A program made the position numbers and the translations under genes. A stretch of 64,000 bases of DNA from Lachnospiraceae bacterium UBA7199 (GTDB lineage: Bacteria; Bacillota; Clostridia; Lachnospirales; Lachnospiraceae): contig DKUR01000022.1 of the NCBI GenBank assembly GCA_002490775.1, positions 1 through 64,000 of the forward strand, in the 5' to 3' direction. Each line of letters begins with the position of its first letter. The first letter of the stretch is position 1. Below are positions 43,466 through 52,452 of this stretch, piece after piece. The notes below the pieces were generated by a model. It saw only the letters and a list, made by a program, of their open reading frames with translations, was not told the DNA's origin and ran no database searches.

Positions 43466-45331
43466 ATGTTTGATTTTCAGGAGGAATTAAAAAAGCTCCC
43501 TCATTGTCCGGGAGTATATATTATGCGTGATGATATGGAACATATTATTTATGTTGGAAAAGCAGTAGATCTTCACAGCCGGGTAAGGTCTTATTTCCGC
43601 AAAAATATTGGCAGGGGACCTCAGATAGATAAAATGGTCACATTGATCAGCCGGTTTGAATATATTGTCACTGATTCTGAAGTAGAGGCACTTGTGCTGG
43701 AAAATAATTTGATTAAAGAGCATAGTCCTAAATATAATACTCTGCTCAAGGACGATAAGACATATCCTTATATTAAAGTAACGCTGGGAGAGGAGTATCC
43801 AAGAGTATTGTTTTCCAGACAGATGAAAAAGGACCGTTCCAAGTATTTTGGCCCCTATACCAGTGCAGCGGCAGTGAAGGATACCATCGATCTGATTAAT
43901 AAGCTTTATCAGCTTCGCACCTGCAGCAAAAATCTCCCAAAGGAATGTGGGAATGACAGGGCATGCTTAAATTATCATATTAAGCAGTGTATGGCGCCCT
44001 GTCAGGGTAATATTTCCAAAGAAGAATATCAGCAGCAAATCAAGAAAGCCTTGGATTTTTTGAATGGCAGTTATCAGGATACCCTAAAAGAGCTGGAACA
44101 AAAAATGCAGGAGGCTTCACAGCAAATGGAATTTGAGGAAGCAATCCGGTACAGAGATTTGTATAACAGTGTGAAACAGATTGCTTCAAAGCAGAAGATT
44201 ACTGACAGTACAGGCGAGGATAAAGATGTAATCGCTTTGGCAATAGATGATAAGGATGCAGTGGTACAGGTCTTTTTTGTCCGGGATGGGAAGTTGATAG
44301 GAAGAGAACATTTTTATATGACACATGTGTCAGGAATGCCTGCGAAACAGATTTTGCTGGATTTTGTAAAACAGTTTTATGCGGGTACTCCATTTATTCC
44401 CAGAGAGCTGATGCTGCAGGAGGAGATAGAGGATGTAGATGTGATAGAGCAATGGCTTTCCAACCGGCGGGGAGGCAGAGTTTATGTGCGGGTGCCAAAA
44501 ATCGGTACCAAGGAAAAGCTGGTGGAACTTGCAGGAAAAAACGCCATGCTGGTGTTGACACAGGATAAGGAGCGTATCAGGCGGGAAGAGGGGAGAACCA
44601 TCGGCGCAGTTAAAGAGATTGCAGGTCTTTTGGGACTTACACAGGCTGGCCGGATGGAAGCTTATGATATTTCCAATATCAGTGGTTTTGCAAATGTAGG
44701 CTCTATGGTGGTTTTTGAAAAAGGAAAGGCTAAGCGCAGTGATTATAGAAAATTTCGAATTAAAACCGTTTCAGGACCTGATGACTATGCATGTATGAGG
44801 GAGGTGCTCACCAGAAGATTTCTTCATGGCATGGAAGAAAAAAAGGAACTGGATGATAAAGAGCTGGAGAAAGAATTTGGAAGTTTTACCAGATTCCCGG
44901 ATTTGATTTTAATGGATGGCGGTAAAGGGCAGGTAAATATCGCGCTTCAAGTATTGGATGAACTTAAGCTGGATATTCCGGTGTGCGGCATGGTGAAGGA
45001 CGACAATCATAATACCCGGGGATTGTACTATAATAATGAGGAAATAGGAATTGACAGAAACAGCGAAGGGTTTAAACTGATTACCAGAATACAGGACGAG
45101 GCACATAGATTTGCAATCGAATACCACAGATCCCTCCGCTCCAAGGCTCAGGTAAAATCGGTGCTTGATGAGATTCCAGGAGTAGGACCATCAAGAAGAA
45201 AGGCACTGATGAGGTGTTTTAAATCCATAGAAGAAGTAAAAAATGCTGATATAGAGACGCTGGCAGGGGTAGATGAGATTCCAGAGTCAGTAGCCCGCGG
45301 GATCTATGAATTTTTTCATGGAAAAGGATGA
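43466..45331 (+). CDS. uvrC: UvrABC system protein C
   Basis: A 621-aa nucleotide excision repair nuclease that makes both cuts around a lesion. The GIY-YIG domain (about 10-95; PGVYIMRDDMEHIIYVGKA), UVR domain (about 200-240), UvrC RNase H-like domain (about 380-540; AYDISNISGFANVGSMVVFE) and C-terminal helix-hairpin-helix pair (IPGVGPSRRKALMRCF) are all present. GGGAGG precedes the ATG. Confidence 0.97.
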   Translation: MFDFQEELKKLPHCPGVYIMRDDMEHIIYVGKAVDLHSRVRSYFRKNIGRGPQIDKMVTLISRFEYIVTDSEVEALVLENNLIKEHSPKYNTLLKDDKTYPYIKVTLGEEYPRVLFSRQMKKDRSKYFGPYTSAAAVKDTIDLINKLYQLRTCSKNLPKECGNDRACLNYHIKQCMAPCQGNISKEEYQQQIKKALDFLNGSYQDTLKELEQKMQEASQQMEFEEAIRYRDLYNSVKQIASKQKITDSTGEDKDVIALAIDDKDAVVQVFFVRDGKLIGREHFYMTHVSGMPAKQILLDFVKQFYAGTPFIPRELMLQEEIEDVDVIEQWLSNRRGGRVYVRVPKIGTKEKLVELAGKNAMLVLTQDKERIRREEGRTIGAVKEIAGLLGLTQAGRMEAYDISNISGFANVGSMVVFEKGKAKRSDYRKFRIKTVSGPDDYACMREVLTRRFLHGMEEKKELDDKELEKEFGSFTRFPDLILMDGGKGQVNIALQVLDELKLDIPVCGMVKDDNHNTRGLYYNNEEIGIDRNSEGFKLITRIQDEAHRFAIEYHRSLRSKAQVKSVLDEIPGVGPSRRKALMRCFKSIEEVKNADIETLAGVDEIPESVARGIYEFFHGKG

Positions 45332-45345
45332 GCTGGCGGGAACTA

Positions 45346-45374
45346 TTGTGATTGTAAATTTTCTGTGATACAAT
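45346..45374 (+). promoter_or_regulatory. Candidate promoter of the hprK region
   Basis: TTGTGA (45346-45351), 17 bases, TACAAT (45369-45374), with a TG two bases ahead of the -10. It lies 73 bases before hprK. Confidence 0.5.
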
Positions 45375-45446
45375 ATCGCTAGGTATAGACACAATGTATT
45401 TTCATGTTTTTGTTATAAAATAATATAATTAGAAAAGGAGCAAGGT

Positions 45447-46388
45447 ATGTCCAACGTAAAACTTGAACGGATCATTGAAAAAATGCAGCTTGAAAATCTG
45501 ACTCCTGAGTTAGATATTTCCAAGATCAGGGTTACCCAGCCTGATATTAACAGACCGGCGCTTCAGATGGCAGGTTATTTTGAGCATTTTGAAGCTACCA
45601 GACTACAGATCATAGGATTTGTGGAATATACTTATATGGAGGGACTGCCGGAAGCAAGAAAAAAAGAAATTTATCAAAGACTTCTCTCATGCGAAATACC
45701 GGCAATTGTTTTTTGCCGTGAATTAAAGCCGGATGAGCTTTTTATGCGCACTGCAATTGAAAACAACGTTCCTATTCTGATGACGAAAAAGTCCACTTCC
45801 GGTTTTATGTCTGAGATCATAAGATGGCTGAATGTTATGCTTGCGCCCTGCATTTCCGTTCATGGTGTTTTGGTGGATGTTTATGGTGAGGGAGTATTGA
45901 TCACAGGAGAAAGCGGAATTGGTAAATCGGAGGCAGCATTGGAACTGATCAAGAGAGGGCATCGTCTTGTGACAGATGATGCGGTTGAGATCAGGAAGGT
46001 AAGTGATGATACACTGGTTGGTTCTGCTCCTGATATTACAAAGCATTTTATTGAACTTAGAGGAATTGGAATCGTGGATGTTAAGACTTTGTTTGGTGTT
46101 TCCAGCGTTAAGGATACTCAGAACATTGATTTGGTCATCCGCCTGGAGGACTGGGATAAGGAAAAAGAATACGACAGGCTTGGTCTTGAAGAGGAATACA
46201 CGGAATATTTGGGCAATAAGATCGTATGCCACAACATTCCCATACGTCCCGGCCGGAATTTAGCCATTATTTGTGAGTCAGCAGCAATTAATCACCGCCA
46301 GAAGAAGATGGGATACAATGCAGCCCAGGAACTTTACAGAAGAGTACAGGAGTCTCTCACAAAAGGACGCGATGAAGATGAGGATTAA
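45447..46388 (+). CDS. hprK: HPr kinase/phosphorylase
   Basis: A 313-aa bifunctional enzyme that phosphorylates or dephosphorylates Ser46 of HPr (and of Crh in Bacillus) in response to ATP, fructose-1,6-bisphosphate and phosphate. The C-terminal domain holds Walker A GESGIGKS (about 153-160) and the family signature PIRPGRNLAIICESAAINHRQK. It is the sensor of carbon catabolite control. A Crh-like substrate is encoded about 4 kb downstream. Confidence 0.97.
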   Translation: MSNVKLERIIEKMQLENLTPELDISKIRVTQPDINRPALQMAGYFEHFEATRLQIIGFVEYTYMEGLPEARKKEIYQRLLSCEIPAIVFCRELKPDELFMRTAIENNVPILMTKKSTSGFMSEIIRWLNVMLAPCISVHGVLVDVYGEGVLITGESGIGKSEAALELIKRGHRLVTDDAVEIRKVSDDTLVGSAPDITKHFIELRGIGIVDVKTLFGVSSVKDTQNIDLVIRLEDWDKEKEYDRLGLEEEYTEYLGNKIVCHNIPIRPGRNLAIICESAAINHRQKKMGYNAAQELYRRVQESLTKGRDEDED

Positions 46389-46488
46389 TCTTCATATATA
46401 ATAAGTAGATGACAGTACAGCTAATGATTTTAAAAAATAAAGGCATAAAATCGTACAATTAAAATAAAGATAAAGAGAGGGGAAGCTT

Positions 46489-47442
46489 ATGAGTCAATAT
46501 GTTTTTGGAGTAGACATAGGGGGAACAAGCGTAAAGCTTGGATTATTTGATGCAAAAGGAATTCTTTTGGATAAGTGGGAGATTCCCACCAGAACACAGG
46601 ATGGGGGCAGCCTTATTCTTCCGGATATTGCAGACAGCATTAGAAATAAGATTGATGAAAAAAAGATTGACACAGAACTGATTGCAGGGGTTGGAGTGGG
46701 GGCTCCAGGTCCAATTGACAGTGCAGGAGTGGTTCATAAGGCGGTTAACTTGGGATGGGATACTTTCAGTATTAAGGTAACACTTGAAGAGCTTCTTCAA
46801 ATGCCGGTTATGGCAGGAAATGACGCCAACGTGGCAGCCCTTGGAGAAATGTGGAAGGGCGGCGGTCAGGGCAGTAATGATCTGATTTTAGTTACTTTAG
46901 GTACCGGCGTAGGCGGCGGACTTATTGTCGGGGGAAAAGTTCTTACAGGTTCGGCAGGCGCAGGCGGAGAAATCGGACATATTCATGTGGAAGATAATGA
47001 AACAGAGTGCTGTAATTGCGGAAACAAAGGATGTCTCGAGCAGTATGCTTCCGCAACGGGAATTACCAGGCTGGCAAACAGAAAACTCAAAGAAAGCGAT
47101 AAGGACAGCATTTTAAGAACTGGAGAGGTTTCTGCCAAGACCGTTTTTGATGCGGTAAAAGAAAAAGACGAGCTGGCGATAGAGGTGGCGGAGGAATTCG
47201 GAAGATACCTTGGAAATGCGCTTGCAGTTATTGCAGGAGTAATGAACCCGGATGCCATCGTAATCGGAGGCGGTGTATCCAAGGCAGGAGAAGTTCTTAT
47301 GGATTATATCAAGCCATATTATGAGAAAAATGTTTTTCATGGCAGCAGGGATGTTAAATTTTCTCTTGCAACCCTTGGAAACGATGCAGGTATTTACGGC
47401 GCTGCAAAGCTGGTGCTGGATATAGAAAAAAATATAAAATAG
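46489..47442 (+). CDS. glcK: ROK family glucokinase
   Basis: A 317-aa sugar kinase with the ATP motif VFGVDIGGTSVKLGLFD at the N-terminus, catalytic Asp in MAGNDANVAALGE, and the ROK zinc motif GHIHV...CNCGNKGCLEQYAS. It makes glucose-6-phosphate from glucose released inside the cell, such as glucose from lactose cleaved by LacLM. GAGAGGGGA precedes the ATG. It lies 100 bases after hprK and 16 before murB. Confidence 0.93.
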   Translation: MSQYVFGVDIGGTSVKLGLFDAKGILLDKWEIPTRTQDGGSLILPDIADSIRNKIDEKKIDTELIAGVGVGAPGPIDSAGVVHKAVNLGWDTFSIKVTLEELLQMPVMAGNDANVAALGEMWKGGGQGSNDLILVTLGTGVGGGLIVGGKVLTGSAGAGGEIGHIHVEDNETECCNCGNKGCLEQYASATGITRLANRKLKESDKDSILRTGEVSAKTVFDAVKEKDELAIEVAEEFGRYLGNALAVIAGVMNPDAIVIGGGVSKAGEVLMDYIKPYYEKNVFHGSRDVKFSLATLGNDAGIYGAAKLVLDIEKNIK

Positions 47443-47458
47443 CAGGTGAATAGGAAAA

Positions 47459-48379
47459 GTGGAAAAGATCAGTTCAGCTACGTATGAGTTTATAGAGGCT
47501 TATGTACCAAAAGAGGATATTTTTATAAATGAGCCTATGTATAAACACACCACCTTTCGGGTAGGCGGAGAAGCCCAGTGCTTTTTGCGTATTAGCGATC
47601 CTGGCCAGCTTGCCAGATTGATTCCTTATTTTAAGATGATAGAAGTGCCTTATTTCATTTTAGGAAATGGAAGCAATCTTCTGGTAGGTGATAAAGGATA
47701 CGAAGGCGTTGTTTTACAAATTGGCAGCAGGATGAGCGGCATAAAAGTAGAGGGTACCCGTATCATTGCAGGAGCAGGCGCGTTACTGTCCAATGTGGCA
47801 AAGCAGGCTTTGGAGAGTGGGCTGACAGGTCTTGAATTTGCATCAGGCATCCCTGGCAGTTTGGGCGGGGGGCTTGTTATGAATGCAGGCGCTTATGACG
47901 GTGAAATGAAGCAGGTGGCAGAACTGGTGAAGGTAATGAATGAGCAGGGTGAGCTGATGGAGTTAGATGGTGATACTATGGAATTTGGCTACCGGACCAG
48001 CGCCATTAAAAACAGACATTTTATCGTGCTTGAAGGTGTTCTTAATCTTAAGCATGGAAATCAAGAGCAGATTAGGGCAAAAATGGAGGAATTTTCCATA
48101 AAGAGAAAAGAAAAGCAGCCTTTGGAATTTGCCAGTGCAGGAAGCACCTTTAAAAGGCCGGAAGGATACTTTGCCGGGAAGCTGATTATGGATGCAGGCT
48201 TAAGAGGCTACTCAGTGGGCGGAGCAAGAGTATCTGAAAAGCATTGTGGATTTGTTATTAACGATGGCAGGGCGACTGCCGCTGATATTGCAGAGGTCAT
48301 ACGGGAAGTACAGGAAAGGGTAGAAGATAAATTTGGCGTCTTTCTGGAGACAGAGGTAATTTTTCTGGGTGATTTTTAA
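47459..48379 (+). CDS. murB: UDP-N-acetylenolpyruvoylglucosamine reductase
   Basis: A 306-aa FAD enzyme that makes UDP-N-acetylmuramate, the second step of peptidoglycan precursor synthesis. Visible are the FAD-binding LGNGSNLLVGDKGYEGVVL, GLEFASGIPGSLGGGLVMNAGAYDGEM and the catalytic Ser in FASAGSTFKRPEGYFAG. The start is GTG 47459, with AGGTG upstream and no better ATG. Confidence 0.97.
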   Translation: MEKISSATYEFIEAYVPKEDIFINEPMYKHTTFRVGGEAQCFLRISDPGQLARLIPYFKMIEVPYFILGNGSNLLVGDKGYEGVVLQIGSRMSGIKVEGTRIIAGAGALLSNVAKQALESGLTGLEFASGIPGSLGGGLVMNAGAYDGEMKQVAELVKVMNEQGELMELDGDTMEFGYRTSAIKNRHFIVLEGVLNLKHGNQEQIRAKMEEFSIKRKEKQPLEFASAGSTFKRPEGYFAGKLIMDAGLRGYSVGGARVSEKHCGFVINDGRATAADIAEVIREVQERVEDKFGVFLETEVIFLGDF

Positions 48380-48425
48380 GAAGATAGGGCGCAGATGCGT
48401 TATGCAGCATGCAGGGGGTAAGGAC

Positions 48426-49289
48426 ATGCGTTTTGTAGTGGTAACGGGCATGAGCGGCGGCGGAAAAAGTACAGCGCTTAGAATGCTTGAGGATGCTGGT
48501 TTTTATTGTGTAGATAATCTGCCGGTTCTTTTGATCGAAAAATTTGTGGAGTTGATTGCATCGCCCGGGGGTGAGGTTACCAAGGTTGCTTTGGGGCTGG
48601 ATGTGCGTGCTGATCAGGCATTTCGTGAGGTGCAGGAAGTACTTGAAAAACTGAAACAAAATGGATATGTGTTTGAGATTCTTTTCATGGAGGCAAATGA
48701 CAGTACATTATTGAAACGGTATAAAGAAACAAGAAGAATGCATCCTTTATCTTTGGATGGACGGATAGAGGATGGCATTCATAAAGAAAGGGAAATTTTA
48801 AATGATATCAGAGAAAAGGCAGATTATGTGATAGATACAACGAATCTGCTGACCAGAGAGTTAAAAGAAGAGTTGAACCGTATTTTCATACAAAATGAAG
48901 AATACAACAGTCTTATGGTAACTGTTTTATCTTTTGGGTTTAAATATGGTATTCCAGCGGATGCCGATTTGGTATTTGATGTCAGATTTCTGCCAAATCC
49001 TTTTTATATTGAGGAATTAAAGCATAAAACAGGAAATGAAAGAGAAGTTCAGGATTATGTTATGAGTTTTCCAGAAGCCCATATTTTTATTGAAAAACTG
49101 GCGGACATGGTGAGATTTTTGGTCCCCAATTATATTAAAGAGGGCAAGTATCAGTTGGTAATTGCAATTGGGTGTACTGGTGGAAAGCACAGAAGTGTTA
49201 CATTGGCCAATAAATTATATGAAGAAATGAAAGATAAAGGCAGCTATGGAATTAAAATTGCACACCGTGATGTGGGACAAGGGATATAA
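48426..49289 (+). CDS. rapZ: RNase adapter protein RapZ (YvcJ family)
   Basis: A 287-aa P-loop protein, Walker A GMSGGGKS (about 8-15). In E. coli it regulates small-RNA decay for cell wall precursor supply; in Bacillus the homologue YvcJ binds nucleotides and has a less clear role. The C-terminal domain has IAIGCTGGKHRSV. The frame opens at 48369, but MRFVVVTG at 48426 is the family start, after GGGGGTAAGG. Confidence 0.95.
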   Translation: MRFVVVTGMSGGGKSTALRMLEDAGFYCVDNLPVLLIEKFVELIASPGGEVTKVALGLDVRADQAFREVQEVLEKLKQNGYVFEILFMEANDSTLLKRYKETRRMHPLSLDGRIEDGIHKEREILNDIREKADYVIDTTNLLTRELKEELNRIFIQNEEYNSLMVTVLSFGFKYGIPADADLVFDVRFLPNPFYIEELKHKTGNEREVQDYVMSFPEAHIFIEKLADMVRFLVPNYIKEGKYQLVIAIGCTGGKHRSVTLANKLYEEMKDKGSYGIKIAHRDVGQGI

Positions 49290-49327
49290 CATATTACATG
49301 CAGGCAGGGAGAAAAAGGATAGAAGTT

Positions 49328-50200
49328 ATGTCATTTTCATCGAAAGTAAAGGAAGAACTGGAAAAGACCGTTCCCGGCTCTAGGCACTGCGCGCTGGCTG
49401 AATTGGCAGCGGTCATCCACTTTGGATGTAGAATGGAGCCACACGACAATGCAATAGAAAATGTCGTGATACGCTCTGAAAATCCATTCGTTAATAGAAA
49501 GTACTTTACATTATTGAAGAAAACGTTTATTATTAATGATAATGTTGTAAAGCTTTTGCAGGCAGTTAAGATTTTGGATGAAGTGGGACATATGCATCAA
49601 TTGGATGAAGCGGTTCATCCGCTTTTGATTAAAAATAGCTGCTGCAGGAGAGCTTTTTTGCGGGGCGCTTTTTTAAGCATTGGTTCTATGAGTGATCCTA
49701 ACAAGGGATACCATTTGGAATTTGTTTGTGAAAATGAAGTACATGCATTACAGATTCAGCAGGTTATCTGTAGTTTTGATATAGAGGCTAAAATTGTCAG
49801 ACGGAAAAAATACTATGTGGTATATTTGAAGGAAGGCGCAGGAATTGTTGACCTTTTAAATGTAATGGGTGCGCATTTATCCCTGATGCAGCTTGAAAAT
49901 TTGAGAATTGAAAAGGAAATGAGAAATTCCATCAATCGTCAGGTCAATTGTGAAGCTGCAAATATTACAAAGACGGTTCATGCGGCAAGCAAGCAGATAG
50001 AGGATATTTTGCTGTTGCAAAAAAATTATGGGTTATCAAATCTGCCAGATAATTTAAGGCAGACGGCACAGGCCCGATTAGAGCATCCAGAAAGCTCTCT
50101 TCAGGAATTGGGAGAGTATCTTAATCCGCCGGTGGGGAAATCCGGTGTTAATCATAGATTGAGGAAACTAAGTGAGTTGGCGGAAAGGATTAGGGTTTAA
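49328..50200 (+). CDS. whiA: DNA-binding protein WhiA
   Basis: A 290-aa regulator with an N-terminal LAGLIDADG homing-endonuclease-like domain (CRRAFLRGAFLSIGSMSDPNKGYHLEF near residue 105) and a C-terminal helix-turn-helix (LGEYLNPPVGKSGVNHRLRKL). It affects cell division and sporulation in Gram-positive bacteria. ATG 49328 (MSFSSKVKEEL) is the family start; the ORF is open from 49298. In Bacillus yvcK stands between rapZ and whiA; here the two are 38 bases apart. Confidence 0.96.
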   Translation: MSFSSKVKEELEKTVPGSRHCALAELAAVIHFGCRMEPHDNAIENVVIRSENPFVNRKYFTLLKKTFIINDNVVKLLQAVKILDEVGHMHQLDEAVHPLLIKNSCCRRAFLRGAFLSIGSMSDPNKGYHLEFVCENEVHALQIQQVICSFDIEAKIVRRKKYYVVYLKEGAGIVDLLNVMGAHLSLMQLENLRIEKEMRNSINRQVNCEAANITKTVHAASKQIEDILLLQKNYGLSNLPDNLRQTAQARLEHPESSLQELGEYLNPPVGKSGVNHRLRKLSELAERIRV

Positions 50201-50213
50201 AAGGAGGAGTTTT

Positions 50214-50471
50214 ATGATGGAAAAGTCTATTACGATTCAGTTGACGGAAGGGCTTCAGGCAAGGCCTGTGGCAATGCTGGTGCAGGTTGCCAGCCAGTAT
50301 GAAAGTTCTGTCTATATTGAAACAGATGGAAAAAAGGTTAATGCAAAAAGCATTATGGGAATGATGAGTCTGGCACTTGGCACCGGTGAGGCTGTAAAAG
50401 TGATTGCAGATGGAAAAGATGAAGAAGAAGCAATACAGAGCATGGAAGAATATTTAAGCGGAAAAAAATAA
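50214..50471 (+). CDS. crh: Crh-like HPr paralogue (catabolite repression HPr)
   Basis: An 85-aa HPr-fold protein. Residue 15 is Gln (GLQARP), where true HPr has the phosphate-accepting His; Ser46 is kept in NAKSIMG. This is the pattern of Bacillus Crh, which cannot carry phosphate for the PTS but is phosphorylated at Ser46 by HprK and then acts with CcpA. It also follows whiA as crh does in B. subtilis. AGGAGG lies upstream of ATG 50214, which gives the numbering used. Automated annotation would call it HPr; the His-to-Gln change argues against that. Confidence 0.85.
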   Translation: MMEKSITIQLTEGLQARPVAMLVQVASQYESSVYIETDGKKVNAKSIMGMMSLALGTGEAVKVIADGKDEEEAIQSMEEYLSGKK

Positions 50472-50496
50472 TAAATAGAATATAAGATAGAAGTAT

Positions 50497-50526
50497 AAGA
50501 GCAAAGCGAATGCTTTGCTCTTTTTT
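50497..50526 (+). terminator. Intrinsic terminator after crh
   Basis: GAGCAAAGC pairs with GCTTTGCTC across a 4-base loop, extended by A-T pairs, followed by TTTTTT. Confidence 0.88.
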
Positions 50527-50546
50527 CCCACAAAAGGAGATTGATG

Positions 50547-51443
50547 ATGGTGAGAAAAAAACTATTTTTTATTTATAATCCTAAAGCAGGCAAGGCTAAA
50601 ATTAAAAGTAATCTGTTGGATATTATAGATATTTTTACAAAAGCAGGTTATGAAGTTACTGCTTATCCTACGCAGGCAAAAGGAGATGGGGAAAGAGCAG
50701 TCAGAGAAAGAACTTTTCCATATTATGACCTGGTGGTATGCAGCGGCGGGGATGGAACACTGGATGAAGTGGTGACTGGTATGATGAAGTGTGAGGAAAA
50801 ACTTCCCATTGGATATGTACCTGCCGGAAGTACAAATGATTTTGCAAACAGCTTAAAGATACCAAAGAACATGATTGCTGCAGCACAGATGATTGTAAAA
50901 CAAAATATGCTGGATTTTGATATAGGAAAATTTAACGAAGATATTTTTGTATATATAGCAGCGTTTGGAATTTTTACAGATGTTTCTTATGAAACACCTC
51001 AGGATATAAAAAACCTGCTGGGGCATATGGCATATATTTTGGAAGGGATGCGCAGGCTTCCTGCAGTGAAAGCATATAAACTTAAGGTAGAAAGCAGTGA
51101 GCTTTCGGTGGAAGGGGAATTTTTATTTGGAATGATCACCAATTCTGTCTCTGTGGGAGGATTCAAGCGAATTACAGGAAAATTTGTTCAATTGGATGAT
51201 GGAGAATTTGAAGTCACACTGATTAAAAAACCCTCCAATCCGGTAGAATTAAACCTAATCATGGCAGCGCTTGTTAACAGGAGCATAAATACGGATTGTA
51301 TGTACTGCTTTAAGACCAGTCACCTGAAAGTTACTTCTGAGGAAGAAATTCCTTGGACGCTGGATGGAGAGTTTGGAGGAAAGCACAGGGAGGTGGATAT
51401 TAAAAATCAAATGCAGGCGCTGCGTATCGTGGTGCCGGAGTAA
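50547..51443 (+). CDS. Diacylglycerol/lipid kinase family protein (YegS/DagK type)
   Basis: A 298-aa kinase with the catalytic motif SGGDGTLDEVV (about 62-72) and PAGSTNDFANSL (about 90-101) of the DAGK_cat domain, followed by a beta-sandwich. It phosphorylates diacylglycerol or a related lipid at the membrane face; the exact substrate is open. Several in-frame starts exist (TTG 50541, ATG 50544, ATG 50547); the last has GGAG 7 bases upstream. Confidence 0.92.
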   Translation: MVRKKLFFIYNPKAGKAKIKSNLLDIIDIFTKAGYEVTAYPTQAKGDGERAVRERTFPYYDLVVCSGGDGTLDEVVTGMMKCEEKLPIGYVPAGSTNDFANSLKIPKNMIAAAQMIVKQNMLDFDIGKFNEDIFVYIAAFGIFTDVSYETPQDIKNLLGHMAYILEGMRRLPAVKAYKLKVESSELSVEGEFLFGMITNSVSVGGFKRITGKFVQLDDGEFEVTLIKKPSNPVELNLIMAALVNRSINTDCMYCFKTSHLKVTSEEEIPWTLDGEFGGKHREVDIKNQMQALRIVVPE

Positions 51444-51456
51444 ATTTTTTAAACAG

Positions 51457-51487
51457 TATTCCATTTTTGGAATAAATAGGGTATAAT
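51457..51487 (+). promoter_or_regulatory. fba promoter with overlapping palindrome
   Basis: TATAAT (51482-51487) is preceded by a perfect 7-base palindrome TATTCCA-N4-TGGAATA (51457-51474), which covers the -35 position and part of the spacer. The -35 itself is poor. The palindrome may be a regulator site, placed to block RNA polymerase. Confidence 0.5.
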
Positions 51488-51532
51488 AAATTGCAATTAT
51501 TAATGTTATTAATTTAATGGAGGTAGATAAAA

Positions 51533-52396
51533 ATGTTAGTATCAGCAACAGAAATGCTTCAAAAAGCAAAAGCCGGCCACTATGCAGTGGGACAGTTCAA
51601 CATTAACAACCTTGAATGGACTAAAGCAATCCTGTTAACAGCACAGGAAAACAACTCACCTGTAATCTTAGGTGTATCTGAGGGCGCAGGAAAATACATG
51701 GGCGGATATGATGTTGTAGTTGGTATGGTGAACGGACTGATCAAGGATCAGAATATTACAGTTCCTGTAGCACTTCATCTTGATCATGGCAGCTATGAAC
51801 ACTGCTACAAATGTATCGAAGCAGGATTTTCTTCAGTAATGTTTGATGGTTCTCATTACCCCATTGAAGAAAATGTAGCTAAGACAAAAGAGCTGGTTGC
51901 AGCAGCACATGAAAAGGGAATCTCCATTGAAGCAGAAGTTGGTTCTATCGGTGGTGAGGAAGATGGCGTAATCGGTATGGGCGAATGTGCAGATCCCAAC
52001 GAATGTAAAGCAATCGCTGATTTGGGAATTGATTTCCTTGCAGCAGGAATTGGAAATATTCATGGTAAATATCCTGCAAACTGGAAGGGATTATCTTTTG
52101 AAACACTGGATGCAATTCAGAAGTTAACAGGAGATATGCCGCTGGTACTTCACGGAGGTACAGGTATTCCTACGGAAATGATCCAGAAAGCAATTTCATT
52201 AGGTGTTGCTAAGATCAATGTTAATACAGAATGCCAGTTGTCATTTGCAGCAGCTACACGTAAGTATATTGAAGCAGGAAAGGATTTAGAAGGAAAGGGA
52301 TTTGATCCTCGTAAGCTTCTTGCTCCTGGCTTTGAAGCAATTAAAGCAACAGTAAAAGAAAAAATGGAAATTTTTGGTTCTGTTAATAAAGCTTAA
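51533..52396 (+). CDS. fba: Class II fructose-bisphosphate aldolase
   Basis: A 287-aa zinc-dependent aldolase that cleaves fructose-1,6-bisphosphate into dihydroxyacetone phosphate and glyceraldehyde-3-phosphate. The metal His residues lie in LHLDHGSYE, GNIHGKYP and VLHGGTGIP, and NVNTECQ is the substrate phosphate region. TGGAGG precedes the ATG. It has its own promoter and terminator, as usual for a highly expressed glycolytic gene. Confidence 0.97.
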   Translation: MLVSATEMLQKAKAGHYAVGQFNINNLEWTKAILLTAQENNSPVILGVSEGAGKYMGGYDVVVGMVNGLIKDQNITVPVALHLDHGSYEHCYKCIEAGFSSVMFDGSHYPIEENVAKTKELVAAAHEKGISIEAEVGSIGGEEDGVIGMGECADPNECKAIADLGIDFLAAGIGNIHGKYPANWKGLSFETLDAIQKLTGDMPLVLHGGTGIPTEMIQKAISLGVAKINVNTECQLSFAAATRKYIEAGKDLEGKGFDPRKLLAPGFEAIKATVKEKMEIFGSVNKA

Positions 52397-52417
52397 AGCA
52401 ATAAATCCAAGTAAAAG

Positions 52418-52450
52418 TAAAGGCTGCCCATACGAAATGGACAGCCTTTA
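52418..52450 (+). terminator. Terminator after fba
   Basis: TAAAGGCTG pairs with CAGCCTTTA, with an inner CCAT/ATGG stem after one mismatch. The downstream T-run is short (TCTT), so strength is uncertain. Confidence 0.65.
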
Positions 52451-52452
52451 TC

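Noticed and set aside
50214..50471. Ordinary HPr (ptsH)
   Set aside because: The phosphate-accepting His15 is replaced by Gln while the rest of the site is intact, so I called it Crh-like.
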